From assembly GCF_024448335.1 (NCBI RefSeq), contig NZ_JAMOHM010000006.1, positions 62,001 through 126,000 on the forward strand: a DNA stretch of 64,000 bases, given 5' to 3'. The DNA comes from Stutzerimonas frequens. Lineage in GTDB: Bacteria; Pseudomonadota; Gammaproteobacteria; Pseudomonadales; Pseudomonadaceae. The notes beneath the pieces are model-generated. The model ran no database searches. It was given only the letters and a program-made list of their open reading frames with translations, and was not told the DNA's origin. The translations under genes and the position numbers were made by a program. Of the stretch, positions 32,865-42,472 are shown in pieces. Numbering within the stretch: the stretch's first letter is position 1; each line of letters opens with the position of its first letter.

Positions 32865-33188
32865 TCAGCGCTCCAGATATTGCAGCTTGTCCTTTACGCC
32901 ATCCCATTCTTCGGCATCGGCCAGCGCATCCTTCTTCTCGGTGATGTTCGGCCAGACTTCCGCCAGGTCCGCGTTCAGCTCGATGAACTCCTGCTGGTCT
33001 TCCGGTACCTCGTCCTCGGAGAAGATCGCCTGGGCCGGGCACTCGGGCTCACAGAGGGCGCAGTCGATGCACTCGTCCGGGTGAATCACCAGAAAGTTCG
33101 GGCCTTCGTAGAAGCAGTCCACCGGGCAGACTTCCACGCAATCGGTGTATTTGCACTTGATGCAGTTGTCGGTGACGACGAAGGTCAT
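32865..33188 (-). CDS. fdxA: Seven-iron ferredoxin FdxA
   Basis: The 107-residue protein starts [20 protein letters not shown] with the Cys spacing of a 3Fe-4S/4Fe-4S ferredoxin, and [18 protein letters not shown] supplies the second cluster motif. It carries electrons in the cytoplasm; the exact partner is not known, although it has been linked to nitrosative and oxidative stress in other bacteria. It follows mutS on the same strand after 120 bp. In P. aeruginosa the next gene is rpoS, but here that place is taken by the csbD-like gene on the other strand. Confidence 0.95.
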   Translation of the reverse strand: MTFVVTDNCIKCKYTDCVEVCPVDCFYEGPNFLVIHPDECIDCALCEPECPAQAIFSEDEVPEDQQEFIELNADLAEVWPNITEKKDALADAEEWDGVKDKLQYLER

Positions 33189-33308
33189 GTCTAGCTATCT
33201 CCTCAGGCGTGTCAGGTAGGCGTTACGGTGACGCCCCTGCGAGTAGGCGGCACAGGCAGATGCCGCTATCAAAAAAATGCGCGCGATTCTAGCAGCTTTC
33301 GCGGCACA

Positions 33309-35888
33309 TCAAATGCGTGATTTCAAGCTGTATAGCAGCTCCAGCGCCTGGCGCGGCGTCACATCATCGGGATTGATCCGTCCCAATTCCTCGAGCACCG
33401 GATGCGGCAGGCTGGCGAACAGGTCGCTCTGCATCGGTGGTGCCGGCTGGCCGGGTGCCATTCTCGGCGCTTCGTGGGGCAGGCTGGTGGTTTCCAGCCG
33501 CGACAGATGGTCGCGTGCACGCTGGATGACCTCGCCCGGCACGCCGGCCAGCTGCGCCACCGCCAGGCCATAGCTCTGGCTGGCCGGGCCGGGCAGCACA
33601 TGGTGCAGGAAGACGATGCGCTCGTTGTGCTCGGTAGCGGAGAGGTGCACGTTGGCCACCACTGGCTCGCTTTCCGGCAGCACAGTCAGCTCGAAGTAGT
33701 GGGTGGCGAACAGGGTGAAGGCGCGCAGCTTGGCCAGGTGTTCGGCAGCGGCCCACGCCAATGAAAGGCCATCGAAGGTGCTGGTGCCGCGACCGACTTC
33801 GTCCATCAGTACCAGACTGCGATCACTGGCGTTGTGCAGGATATTCGCGGTTTCGCTCATTTCCACCATGAAGGTGGAGCGCCCGCCGGCGAGATCGTCG
33901 GAAGAGCCGATGCGGGTGAAGATGCGGTCCACCAACGACAGCTCGCAAGCCGCAGCCGGGACGAAGCTGCCGATCTGTGCCAGCAGCACGATCAGCGCAG
34001 TCTGGCGCATGTAGGTCGATTTACCGCCCATGTTCGGCCCGGTGATGACCAGCATGCGGGTGGCATCGTCGAGGCCAAGGTCGTTGGCCACGAACGGCGT
34101 CTCCAATACTTGCTCGACCACCGGGTGGCGACCCTGCTCGATGCGCATGCACGGCTGCTCGACGAAGCGCGGGCGATTCAGATCGAGATTGAGCGCGCGC
34201 TCGGCGAGATTGCTCAGCACGTCTAGTTCGGCCAGGGCGGCAGCGCTTTCCTGCAGGGGCGGCAGATGGCCGATGAGCAGTTCCAGCAGTTCGTCGTAGA
34301 GCAGCTTCTCGCGGGCGAGGGCGCGGCTCTTGGCCGACAGCGCCTTGTCCTCGAACTCCTTGAGCTCAGGGGTGATGAAGCGCTCGGCGCCCTTGAGCGT
34401 CTGCCGGCGGATGTAGTCGGCCGGCGCCGATTCGGCCTGTTTGCTCGGCAGCTCGATGAAGTAGCCGTGCACGCGGTTGTAGCCGACCTTGAGGTTGGCG
34501 AGGCCAGTACGGGCCTTCTCGCGGGTTTCCAGGTCCATCAGGTACTGGCCGGCGTTCTCGGAAAGCGACTGTAGCTCATCCAGCTCGGCGTCGTAGCCGG
34601 TCTTGAGTACGCCGCCGTCGCGGATCACCGCGGGCGGGTTGTCGATGATGGCGCGGGCCAGCAGTTCGGCCAGTTCCGGGTAGGTGCTGATGCTTTTCGC
34701 CAGTTCGAGCAGATGCGGTGCCACCAGGTCCTGCATGCCCGCCTGCAGCTGTGGTAGCGCAGCGAGCGCGTCGCGCAGGCGCGCCAGATCGCGCGGACGG
34801 GCGTTGCGCAGGCCAATCCGGGCGAGGATGCGTTCCAGGTCTCCGATGTCCTTGAGCTGCGGCTGCAGCTGTTCGAAGCGGTAATGCTCGAGCAGGCAGG
34901 TGATCGAGTCCTGACGCGCCTCGAGAGTCTCGCGGTTGCGCAGCGGGCGATTCAGCCAGCGGGTCAGCAGGCGCGAGCCCATGGCGGTCTGGCAGCGGTC
35001 CATGACCGATTGCAGAGTGTTGTCACGGCCGCCGGCCAGGTTGACGTCCAGCTCCAGATTGCGTCGGCTGGCACCGTCGAGGATCACCGTGTCGTCGAGG
35101 CGCTCGTGACGCAGGCTGCGCAGGTGGGGCAGGGCGGTGCGCTGGGTTTCCTTGGCGTAGGCCAGCAGGCAGCCGGCGGCACCGATCGCCAGGGTCAGGC
35201 TCTCGCAGCCGAAGCCCTTGAGGTCCTGGGTGGAGAACTGCTGGCAGAGGCTCTTGAAGGCCGAGTCTCGATCGAAATCCCAGGGCGCGCGACGGCGCAC
35301 ACCGCGGCGTTTCTCCAGCGGCAGGCCCTGTGGCCAATCGTCGGGGATCAGCAATTCTGCTGGGCTCAGGCGCTCCAGTTCGGCGAGCAGGGTCTCCCAG
35401 CCCTTGAGTTCCTGCACGCTGAAACGGCCGCTGGCGATATCCAGCACGGACAGGCCGAACAGCTTCTCGTCGCCGACTACCGCCGCCAGCAGGTTGTCGC
35501 GGCGCTCGTCGAGCAGCGCTTCGTCGCTCACCGTGCCCGGCGTGATGATGCGTACCACCTGGCGTTCCACCGGTCCCTTGCTGGTGGCCGGGTCGCCGAT
35601 CTGCTCGCAGATCACCACCGATTCGCCGAGCTTGACCAGCCGCGCCAGGTAGCCCTCGGCGGAGTGGAACGGAATGCCGGCCATGGGTATCGCCGTGCCC
35701 GCCGACTGACCGCGCGCAGTCAGGGTGATGTCGAGCAGCGCGGCGGCTTTCTTGGCGTCGTCGTAGAACAGCTCATAGAAGTCGCCCATGCGGTAGAACA
35801 TCAGCTGGTCCGGATGCTCACGCTTGAGCTTCCAGTACTGTTGCATCATGGGGGTATGGGCGGAGAGATCGGCGTTGGACTTGGTCAT
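33309..35888 (-). CDS. mutS: DNA mismatch repair protein MutS
   Basis: The 859-residue protein is complete. The mismatch-binding domain shows the Phe-x-Glu motif in [15 protein letters not shown], the clamp and connector parts are present, and the ATPase domain has Walker A ([15 protein letters not shown]) and [14 protein letters not shown]. It ends with a helix-turn-helix part ([15 protein letters not shown]) used for dimer contact. No obvious Shine-Dalgarno precedes the ATG, though the N-terminus matches family alignments. It recognises base mismatches after replication and recruits MutL. The gene is oriented as in P. aeruginosa, next to fdxA. Confidence 0.98.
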   Translation of the reverse strand: MTKSNADLSAHTPMMQQYWKLKREHPDQLMFYRMGDFYELFYDDAKKAAALLDITLTARGQSAGTAIPMAGIPFHSAEGYLARLVKLGESVVICEQIGDPATSKGPVERQVVRIITPGTVSDEALLDERRDNLLAAVVGDEKLFGLSVLDIASGRFSVQELKGWETLLAELERLSPAELLIPDDWPQGLPLEKRRGVRRRAPWDFDRDSAFKSLCQQFSTQDLKGFGCESLTLAIGAAGCLLAYAKETQRTALPHLRSLRHERLDDTVILDGASRRNLELDVNLAGGRDNTLQSVMDRCQTAMGSRLLTRWLNRPLRNRETLEARQDSITCLLEHYRFEQLQPQLKDIGDLERILARIGLRNARPRDLARLRDALAALPQLQAGMQDLVAPHLLELAKSISTYPELAELLARAIIDNPPAVIRDGGVLKTGYDAELDELQSLSENAGQYLMDLETREKARTGLANLKVGYNRVHGYFIELPSKQAESAPADYIRRQTLKGAERFITPELKEFEDKALSAKSRALAREKLLYDELLELLIGHLPPLQESAAALAELDVLSNLAERALNLDLNRPRFVEQPCMRIEQGRHPVVEQVLETPFVANDLGLDDATRMLVITGPNMGGKSTYMRQTALIVLLAQIGSFVPAAACELSLVDRIFTRIGSSDDLAGGRSTFMVEMSETANILHNASDRSLVLMDEVGRGTSTFDGLSLAWAAAEHLAKLRAFTLFATHYFELTVLPESEPVVANVHLSATEHNERIVFLHHVLPGPASQSYGLAVAQLAGVPGEVIQRARDHLSRLETTSLPHEAPRMAPGQPAPPMQSDLFASLPHPVLEELGRINPDDVTPRQALELLYSLKSRI

Positions 35889-36344
35889 CGTCGTGCGGTG
35901 CGTATTCGTTGATGGCGGAATCGGTGGCGGCGCATGCGTGGCGCCGCGCGCATTGCGCGGTTCCGCCGAAAACCGGCAAGGTTATCACGGGGCGGGGCCC
36001 AGGCAGATGCACGTCAGCAACCGATTGGCGAGCGCGGCGCGTCATCTGTCGGTAGCTGGACGGAACACGTTGATTCGAGGCGAATCTGCCGCTAGTTTCG
36101 AACCTGTCGAGCACTGGGGCCGCCACCCGGCGGGTGCTGCAACAAGGTGCCGACGCCTCACTGCTCGCGCGACCTCCCAGGCCACTCCGCCTGTGGCGGT
36201 AGCTTGCCCTTGCCACACCCGGCATTCGTCCTACGGCCTTGTGCCGACCAGCCTGTCGCCGTCCGCGGGCACCAATCCCTCGCGTCAGTTCGTGCCGCCG
36301 TAGCGCTGGCGACGCTCCCTTCTGATCAAAAGTGAGCAGCAGAC
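35889..36344. other. Intergenic region between mutS and the acyltransferase gene
   Basis: About 456 bp between divergent genes. No supported gene. Promoters for both sides must be here; I could not single out elements with confidence. Confidence 0.5.
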
Positions 36345-37457
36345 ATGTCTCGATTACTCGGGCTCGATGCCCTGCGCGGCGTGGCGGCCTTGTGCGTCGC
36401 CTATTCCCACCTCATTGCGAAGATGAAACGTGATGGTCAGCTGGACGAGATGAGCAACTACCTCTTCCTCGCCAGCAAGACCGTGCTGGATGTCGGCAAG
36501 ACCAGTGTTCTGGTGCTGTTCGCGCTGAGCGGCTACTTCATCGTCGCGGCGCTGTATCAGAGTCGTAGTCGTTATGAGCGACCGATAGCGGCGTTCGCCT
36601 ACCAGCGTTTCTTCAGGCTGTTTCCCCTGTACTGGCTTTCGCTGTTTCTCGGGGTGATGTTTCCCTGGGACGATCCCGCGAGGGTGTTCAGTCCGGGGGT
36701 GGTCGCGATCAACGCGACGATGCTGCAGGGCTTCGTGTTCGTGGAGAACGTGATCGGGCTGTACTGGACCTTGCAGATCGAGCTGACCTTCTATGTTTTG
36801 TGTGTCCTGTTGTTCGCCTTGCGCCTGGGCGGCTCGGCGAAGTGGGATCTGGCGTTTCTGCTCGCTCAATACGCATTCACGCTGCTGCTCGCCGTGCTGC
36901 GCTACAAGCTCGAGGTGAAGCTGCCGGTGGCTTTGCCTCTGATGCTCAGCGTCTGCTTTCTCGGTGCGCTATGGCGGGCAACGGACAATGGCCGTGCGCC
37001 CGATACCGGGCGTTACGCCCGTCTCGCGGTGGCATTGTTCTACCTGTTCCTGCTACCGATCTGCGTGTTTGCCTATTCGCGTGACACCGGCTTGGGCGAG
37101 ACCTGGTACCGCTACTTCGTCAGTTACAGCGTGGGCGTTGCGATCTTCCTGAGCGCCACTCGTGCCACCGGTGCCTGGCTGCGCTGGCTTGCCCCGCTCG
37201 GTGGGATCGGCTACGTCGTGTTCCTGTCGCATCCGTCGTTATTCGCTCTCGCCGAGCGCCTCGGGTACGGCCCTGCGGCGCTCACCGTGCCTGGCCCGCT
37301 ATACATGGCGCTGTTGCTGGGCGTGCTGGTGCTGTTCGCCTTTTTCGTCAAGCGAACCCTTGCCGATCCTATCCAGCGGTATGGCGACAAGGTAGTGCAC
37401 AGGCGTGCAGGGCGGCTGGGTGCGAGCGTCACGCTGCCGGTACGTCAGGATGCGTGA
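36345..37457 (+). CDS. Acyltransferase-3 (OatA-like) membrane protein
   Basis: The 370-residue polytopic protein opens with RLLGLDALRGVAALCVAYSH, the first conserved block of acyltransferase family 3. ALSGYFIVAALYQSRSRYER and FAYQRFFRLFPLYWLSLF complete the Arg-rich motif. About ten membrane helices follow, with no fused SGNH domain. Such proteins move acetyl or other acyl groups to sugars of O-antigen, peptidoglycan or exopolysaccharide. It is a single gene between mutS and pncC. In P. aeruginosa this interval holds a different small gene, so this may be an accessory gene of the lineage. Confidence 0.85.
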   Translation: MSRLLGLDALRGVAALCVAYSHLIAKMKRDGQLDEMSNYLFLASKTVLDVGKTSVLVLFALSGYFIVAALYQSRSRYERPIAAFAYQRFFRLFPLYWLSLFLGVMFPWDDPARVFSPGVVAINATMLQGFVFVENVIGLYWTLQIELTFYVLCVLLFALRLGGSAKWDLAFLLAQYAFTLLLAVLRYKLEVKLPVALPLMLSVCFLGALWRATDNGRAPDTGRYARLAVALFYLFLLPICVFAYSRDTGLGETWYRYFVSYSVGVAIFLSATRATGAWLRWLAPLGGIGYVVFLSHPSLFALAERLGYGPAALTVPGPLYMALLLGVLVLFAFFVKRTLADPIQRYGDKVVHRRAGRLGASVTLPVRQDA

Positions 37458-37560
37458 CGAGCCGGTGCAACCGTTCGCCCCTGGATAAACCTGTCGGGCT
37501 GATCTTCATCTCGCGCTGGTGTAGGGTATCGGCCAGTTTTCCAAGCCTGCCGGAGCCTCG

Positions 37561-38058
37561 ATGGATCTTACTGAACTGGCCACACGGCTGGGCGATGCGC
37601 TACAGCGCCAGCATGCCCAGGTCACTACGGCGGAGTCCTGTACCGGCGGTGGCATTGCCGAGGCCATTACCCGCGTTGCAGGTAGTTCGGCCTGGTTCGA
37701 GGCCGGTTACGTCACTTATTCGAATGCGCAGAAGACGCTTCAGTTGGGCGTGCCGACGGCATTGTTCGAGCAGGTCGGCGCGGTCAGTGCCGAGGTGGTG
37801 CAGGCCATGGTGCGTGGCGCTCAGGAGCGCAGCGGCGCGCGCTTTGCCGTCGCGGTCAGTGGGATCGCCGGTCCCGGTGGTGGTTCGCCGGAAAAGCCGG
37901 TGGGCACTGTCTGGATCGCCTGGGCCGATGGCTCCCGGTTGTATGTCGATCGCCAGCTGTTCAGCGGAAATCGGCAATCGGTGCGCGAGCAGACGGTGGC
38001 CGCTGCGCTGCATGGATTGCTCGCGCTGGCGCTCGGAGAAAAACCGCTTCGGGACTAG
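37561..38058 (+). CDS. pncC: Nicotinamide-nucleotide amidohydrolase PncC (CinA C-terminal type)
   Basis: The 165-residue protein is the stand-alone CinA C-terminal domain. Motifs are VTTAESCTGGGIAEAITRVAG (active-site Ser/Thr), WFEAGYVTYSNAQKTLQLGV and VAVSGIAGPGGGSPEKPVGTV. It hydrolyses nicotinamide mononucleotide to nicotinic acid mononucleotide and ammonia, recycling NAD breakdown products. Its position directly before recA is conserved in pseudomonads. Confidence 0.93.
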   Translation: MDLTELATRLGDALQRQHAQVTTAESCTGGGIAEAITRVAGSSAWFEAGYVTYSNAQKTLQLGVPTALFEQVGAVSAEVVQAMVRGAQERSGARFAVAVSGIAGPGGGSPEKPVGTVWIAWADGSRLYVDRQLFSGNRQSVREQTVAAALHGLLALALGEKPLRD

Positions 38059-38085
38059 GCGAGCAAAATCGCCTATGTTCTAATA

Positions 38086-38101
38086 CTGGCTACTTATACA
38101 G
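38086..38101 (+). promoter_or_regulatory. LexA (SOS) box of recA
   Basis: CTG-N10-CAG (CTGGCTACTTATACAG) lies 40 bases before the recA start. It matches the LexA consensus of gammaproteobacteria and should overlap the promoter. Confidence 0.85.
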
Positions 38102-38141
38102 TTGTTGTGGCCTCCGGCCCTCTTGATCAAGTGAGGATTCG

Positions 38142-39185
38142 ATGGACGAGAACAAGAAGCGCGCCTTGGCTGCAGCCCTGGGCCAGATTGAAAAGCAGTT
38201 CGGCAAGGGCGCAGTGATGCGCATGGGCGATCACGATCGTCAGGCGATTCCGGCCATCTCCACAGGCTCGCTGGGCCTGGATATCGCGCTGGGCATTGGC
38301 GGCCTGCCGAAGGGTCGAATCGTCGAGATCTATGGTCCCGAATCGTCCGGCAAGACCACCATGACCCTCTCTGTGATCGCCGAGGCGCAGAAGATGGGTG
38401 CCACCTGCGCCTTCGTCGACGCCGAACACGCACTGGACCCGGACTACGCCGGCAAGCTGGGCGTCAACGTCGACGACCTGCTGGTTTCGCAGCCGGATAC
38501 CGGCGAGCAGGCCCTGGAAATCACCGACATGCTGGTGCGCTCCAATGCGGTCGACGTGATCATCGTCGACTCCGTGGCCGCGCTGGTGCCCAAGGCCGAG
38601 ATCGAAGGCGAGATGGGCGATGCCCACGTCGGCCTGCAGGCCCGCCTGATGTCCCAGGCGCTGCGCAAGATCACCGGTAACATCAAGAACGCCAACTGCC
38701 TGGTCATTTTCATCAACCAGATCCGCATGAAGATCGGCGTGATGTTCGGCAGCCCGGAAACCACCACCGGCGGTAACGCGCTGAAATTCTACGCCTCGGT
38801 TCGTCTGGATATCCGCCGTACCGGCGCGGTGAAGGAAGGCGACGAGGTGGTCGGCAGCGAAACCCGCGTCAAGGTGGTGAAGAACAAGGTGGCCCCGCCG
38901 TTCCGCCAGGCCGAGTTCCAGATCCTCTATGGCAAGGGTATCTACCGCAACGGCGAGATCATCGACCTCGGCGTGCAGCAGGGGCTGGTGGAGAAGTCCG
39001 GTGCCTGGTACGCCTACAAGGGCAACAAGATCGGCCAGGGCAAGGCCAACGCCGCCAAGTTTCTGGAAGACAATCCGGAGATCGGCCGCGAGATCGAGCA
39101 GCAGATCCGCGACAAGCTGCTCGTGGTTTCCGGTGGCAGCAAGGCGAACGCGGTCAGCGAAGACCTGGTTGACGCCGACCTCTGA
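38142..39185 (+). CDS. recA: Recombinase RecA
   Basis: The 347-residue protein binds single-stranded DNA, catalyses strand exchange and activates LexA self-cleavage. Walker A is GPESSGKT at 65-72, with the block [20 protein letters not shown] for Walker B and loop 1, and [17 protein letters not shown] near loop 2. The sequence is nearly as in other pseudomonads and has no intein. It is followed by recX after 5 bp, in one operon. Confidence 0.99.
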   Translation: MDENKKRALAAALGQIEKQFGKGAVMRMGDHDRQAIPAISTGSLGLDIALGIGGLPKGRIVEIYGPESSGKTTMTLSVIAEAQKMGATCAFVDAEHALDPDYAGKLGVNVDDLLVSQPDTGEQALEITDMLVRSNAVDVIIVDSVAALVPKAEIEGEMGDAHVGLQARLMSQALRKITGNIKNANCLVIFINQIRMKIGVMFGSPETTTGGNALKFYASVRLDIRRTGAVKEGDEVVGSETRVKVVKNKVAPPFRQAEFQILYGKGIYRNGEIIDLGVQQGLVEKSGAWYAYKGNKIGQGKANAAKFLEDNPEIGREIEQQIRDKLLVVSGGSKANAVSEDLVDADL

Positions 39186-39190
39186 TCCGC

Positions 39191-39661
39191 ATGGCCGCCG
39201 TGCTCGATAATCCCGTCGCGGTGCGGCGGGCTGCGATGGACCTGCTGGCTCGCCGCGAACACGGTCGTGTCGAGCTGGCCCGCAAGTTGCGCCAGCGTGG
39301 CGCCCCGCCTGATCTGATTGAGCAGGCTCTGGATCGTCTCTGCGAACAGGGCCTGCTGTCCGAGTCCCGTTATCTCGAAAGCTTTGTCAGAAGCCGGGCC
39401 AATGCCGGCTACGGGCCGTTGCGCATCCGCGAAGAGCTCGCTCAGCGCGGGCTGCCCAGAGCGGATATCGAGCAGGCTCTGCGTGACAGTGGGTTCGACT
39501 GGAATGCGCAGTTGCGTGAGTTATGGCAGCGAAAATTCGCCGGCCGCCTGCCCGCCGATGCGCGAGAGCGCGCCAAACAGGGCCGTTTTCTCAGTTATCG
39601 TGGCTATCCCCTGGAGCTGATCAGCCGATTGTTGCGAGGTGGCAGCTCGGCTGACTGCTAA
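39191..39661 (+). CDS. recX: RecA regulator RecX
   Basis: The 156-residue helical protein has three repeated three-helix units ([54 protein letters not shown]). RecX binds RecA filaments and limits their activity. It follows recA by 5 bp and shares its LexA control. Confidence 0.95.
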   Translation: MAAVLDNPVAVRRAAMDLLARREHGRVELARKLRQRGAPPDLIEQALDRLCEQGLLSESRYLESFVRSRANAGYGPLRIREELAQRGLPRADIEQALRDSGFDWNAQLRELWQRKFAGRLPADARERAKQGRFLSYRGYPLELISRLLRGGSSADC

Positions 39662-39732
39662 CGCGCTCGGCAAACGTCACGTCGTTGCGCTTCAGCGCTT
39701 GCCTTGCGGCGTTTCGGTTGCACCGTTGTTCC

Positions 39733-40824
39733 TCAATCCTCGCTGACTAGCGGACGCGCCCAGTTGCCGGGCTCGTTGATATAGTCGGTGAGCTCCCGCA
39801 GTCGACCGTGGTTGCGCCCGTTGAAGGCGAAGCTCAGACGCGGCAGGCGCTGCAGTTCCGGTTCGTCCAGTTCCAGCTCGCAGCAGTTCTGCTGTTCGAA
39901 GCCTCCATTCACGCACAGGTCGGCGAACTCCTCGTTCAGGTATTCCATTGCCTGTTGATTGAGCGGATGGTTCATTCGCAACACGAAGTGCTCTTTCAGC
40001 CAGCGACTGGAGTGGAAGTTGCGGTAGAAATTGGCGATCTCCTTCGCCGCCTCGTCGGCGTTTTCCACCAGCCGCATCAGCCGCATGTCGCTGGGAAGGA
40101 TGTAGCGATTCTCCTCCAGCTGGCTGCGCATGAACCGCAACGCATCCTTCCAGTAAGTGCCGCCCGGTTCGTCGAGCAGTACGATCGGCACCAGTGGACT
40201 CTTGCCAGTCTGAATCAGAGTGAGCACTTCAAGTGCCTCGTCCAGCGTGCCGAACCCCCCCGGGCAGAGCACCAGGGCATCGGCCTCCTTGATGAAGAAC
40301 AGCTTGCGGACGAAGAAGAAATGGAACGACAGCAGATTCTCGGTGCCGCCAACCACTGCGTTCGGATGCTGTTCGAAGGGCAGTGTGATGTTCAGGCCCA
40401 GGCTGTTGTCGCGCCCGGCGCCTTCATGGGCCGCCGCCATGATGCCGCCACCGGCGCCGGTTATGACCATGAAGTTGAAGTGAGCGAGCGTCGCGCCCAG
40501 CTGACGTGCCAGAGCGTAGAGCGGATGTTCGACCGGTGTGCGCGCTGAGCCGAATACCGTGACCTTGCGGCGACGCTTGAACTGGTCGAGGCGACCGAAG
40601 GCATGCTCCATCTCGCGCATGGTCTGCAGCAGGATCTTGGCATCCCAACGGCTGCGGTCGGCCTGCGCCATGCGAACGACGGTCACCAGCATTTCTCGGT
40701 ACAGCGGTAGGTTCGGGCTGTTGGCGGGAACCACCATTCCGGCCAGCTCGTCGAGCTTGCTTTCCAGATCGGCGCCGCTGGTCTGGAAGTGTCGCGACAG
40801 GTAGTCATCCGGTTCAAAGGACAT
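39733..40824 (-). CDS. LOG-family nucleotide 5'-monophosphate nucleosidase-like protein
   Basis: The 363-residue protein contains a Rossmann fold of the TIGR00730/LOG type. FGSARTP starts it, ITGAGGGIMAAAHEGA is the phosphate-binding part, and PGGFGTLDEALEVLTLIQTGK is the PGGxGTxxE catalytic motif. Proteins of this family cleave nucleoside monophosphates such as AMP, GMP or cytokinin nucleotides to base and ribose 5-phosphate. The long N-terminal and C-terminal parts differ from the short LOG proteins and from PpnN, so substrate is unsure. The gene is convergent with recX. Confidence 0.8.
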   Translation of the reverse strand: MSFEPDDYLSRHFQTSGADLESKLDELAGMVVPANSPNLPLYREMLVTVVRMAQADRSRWDAKILLQTMREMEHAFGRLDQFKRRRKVTVFGSARTPVEHPLYALARQLGATLAHFNFMVITGAGGGIMAAAHEGAGRDNSLGLNITLPFEQHPNAVVGGTENLLSFHFFFVRKLFFIKEADALVLCPGGFGTLDEALEVLTLIQTGKSPLVPIVLLDEPGGTYWKDALRFMRSQLEENRYILPSDMRLMRLVENADEAAKEIANFYRNFHSSRWLKEHFVLRMNHPLNQQAMEYLNEEFADLCVNGGFEQQNCCELELDEPELQRLPRLSFAFNGRNHGRLRELTDYINEPGNWARPLVSED

Positions 40825-40930
40825 ACAACATCTCCATGTATGAGCGTCGCGTTCAGGCTATAGGGTGCACTCGGCAGGCTCAAGCTGATTGCTGGCAGGC
40901 CGGGCCGCCGGCGGCCCGCCCTGCTGCGTT

Positions 40931-42340
40931 TCAGAGTGCGATGCGGTCGCCGGGTTCCGGTATCCGTGCCTCCCAGCCGAGGCGGTCACGGATGGTCCGT
41001 TGCAGGATCAGCATCTTCTCCAGCTCGCCGTGCACCAGGTAGAGTTCCGGGCGATTTTCAAAGTTGCTCACCCAGTCGATCAATTCGGATTGTCCGGCGT
41101 GGGCGGAAAATCCGCCGAGGGTATGTACTTTGGCATTCACCGCGATGCGCTGATGAAGCAACTTGACGCTCTTGGCGCCGTCGACGATCACGCGGCCAAG
41201 CGTGCCGCGCGCCTGGAACCCTGGAATCACCAGGTGACACTCGCCGCGCCATAGGTTGTGCTTGAAGTGATGCAGGATGCGCCCGCCGGTGCACATGCCA
41301 CTGCCGGCAATGATGATCACGCCGCTCTTGAAGCGGTTGATCGCCATGGATTCCTCAGGGGTCGGCGTCGATTTCAAAATCGGCAACCAGCGTTCGGCGT
41401 AGAGCTTGCCACTGACACCGCTCATGGACGAATCGAGGCCGTTGAGATCCAGCTGATCCTTGTAGTGCGCGTAAATGGCGTTGGCTCTGATCGCCATTGG
41501 GCTGTCCAGAAATACCGCCTGCTGGGGCAACCGTCCTTCGCGGTAAAAGCGGCCCAGGTAGTAGATCAGGTCCTGGGTGCGGCCGACTGCAAACGAGGGC
41601 ATCAGTACGTTGCCACCATCGCGATGCGCTTCTTGCAGGATGGCGGCCAGCTCTTCGATGGTCGCTTCGTGACTGCGATGGTCACGGTCGCCGTACGTCG
41701 ACTCCATGAGCACGACGTCGGCTTCCTTGAGCACGGCAGGCGCGTGCATCAACGGCGAGCAGGTGTTCCCGAGGTCACCCGAGAACACCAGGCGACGGGT
41801 TCTGCCGTGATCGCGCACATCCATCTGCACGATGGCTGATCCGAGAATATGCCCGGCGTCGTGGAAGGTCACCGCGACGCCAGGGGCGGCTTCGAACGTC
41901 TCGCCATAGGCATGGGGGTTGCGCTGGGCGAGCATCCGTTCGGCGTCTTCACGGGTGTACAGCGGCTGGATCATCGGTTTGCCGATGCGTGCCCGCCACT
42001 TGTTTTCCCACTCGGTGTCCTTTTCCTGGATCTGAGCAGAGTCCAGCAGCATGAGTTCGACCAGCTCGGCCGTGGCGTCGGTGCAATGCACAGGGCCTCG
42101 GTAGCCCTGCGCCACGAGTCGGGGCAGCAGGCCGCTGTGGTCGATATGCGCATGCGAAAGCACGACGGCATGCAAGCTCTTGGGGTCGAATGCGAACGGC
42201 CCGCGATTATCGCTTTCTTCCTCGCGACGGCCCTGGTGCATGCCGCATTCGAGCAGAACCCTTACGCCGTCGTGGGTCTCAATGAGATAGCAAGAGCCGG
42301 TCACCTGTTGAATGGCACCGAGAAAACTGAGCAAAGCCAT
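40931..42340 (-). CDS. Metallo-beta-lactamase/beta-CASP hydrolase, RNase-like
   Basis: The 469-residue protein has the MBL motif LSHAHIDHSGLLP (HxHxDH) and further metal ligands in DAGHILGSA and SGDLGN. The beta-CASP features are MESTYGDRDH, SGMCTGGRILHHFKHNL and HTLGGFSAHAGQ. This set defines the YSH1/CPSF-like RNA-processing group. In bacteria the exact RNA target of this type is not established. The start was placed at the ATG with AGGAAGG just upstream; the open frame extends 40 codons further without coding signs. It is divergent from the phosphoketolase-family gene with 132 bp between. Confidence 0.85.
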   Translation of the reverse strand: MALLSFLGAIQQVTGSCYLIETHDGVRVLLECGMHQGRREEESDNRGPFAFDPKSLHAVVLSHAHIDHSGLLPRLVAQGYRGPVHCTDATAELVELMLLDSAQIQEKDTEWENKWRARIGKPMIQPLYTREDAERMLAQRNPHAYGETFEAAPGVAVTFHDAGHILGSAIVQMDVRDHGRTRRLVFSGDLGNTCSPLMHAPAVLKEADVVLMESTYGDRDHRSHEATIEELAAILQEAHRDGGNVLMPSFAVGRTQDLIYYLGRFYREGRLPQQAVFLDSPMAIRANAIYAHYKDQLDLNGLDSSMSGVSGKLYAERWLPILKSTPTPEESMAINRFKSGVIIIAGSGMCTGGRILHHFKHNLWRGECHLVIPGFQARGTLGRVIVDGAKSVKLLHQRIAVNAKVHTLGGFSAHAGQSELIDWVSNFENRPELYLVHGELEKMLILQRTIRDRLGWEARIPEPGDRIAL

Positions 42341-42472
42341 GCTGCCTTCCTGTCTATACGATGATGTCCACTGTGCTCGCTCGGCTGCCGTGACCACTTG
42401 ATACATATCAGAGATAGCGAAACGAGCCCTGCCTAGACTACAGCACATCCCGCTTACCAACGGAGTGAACCC

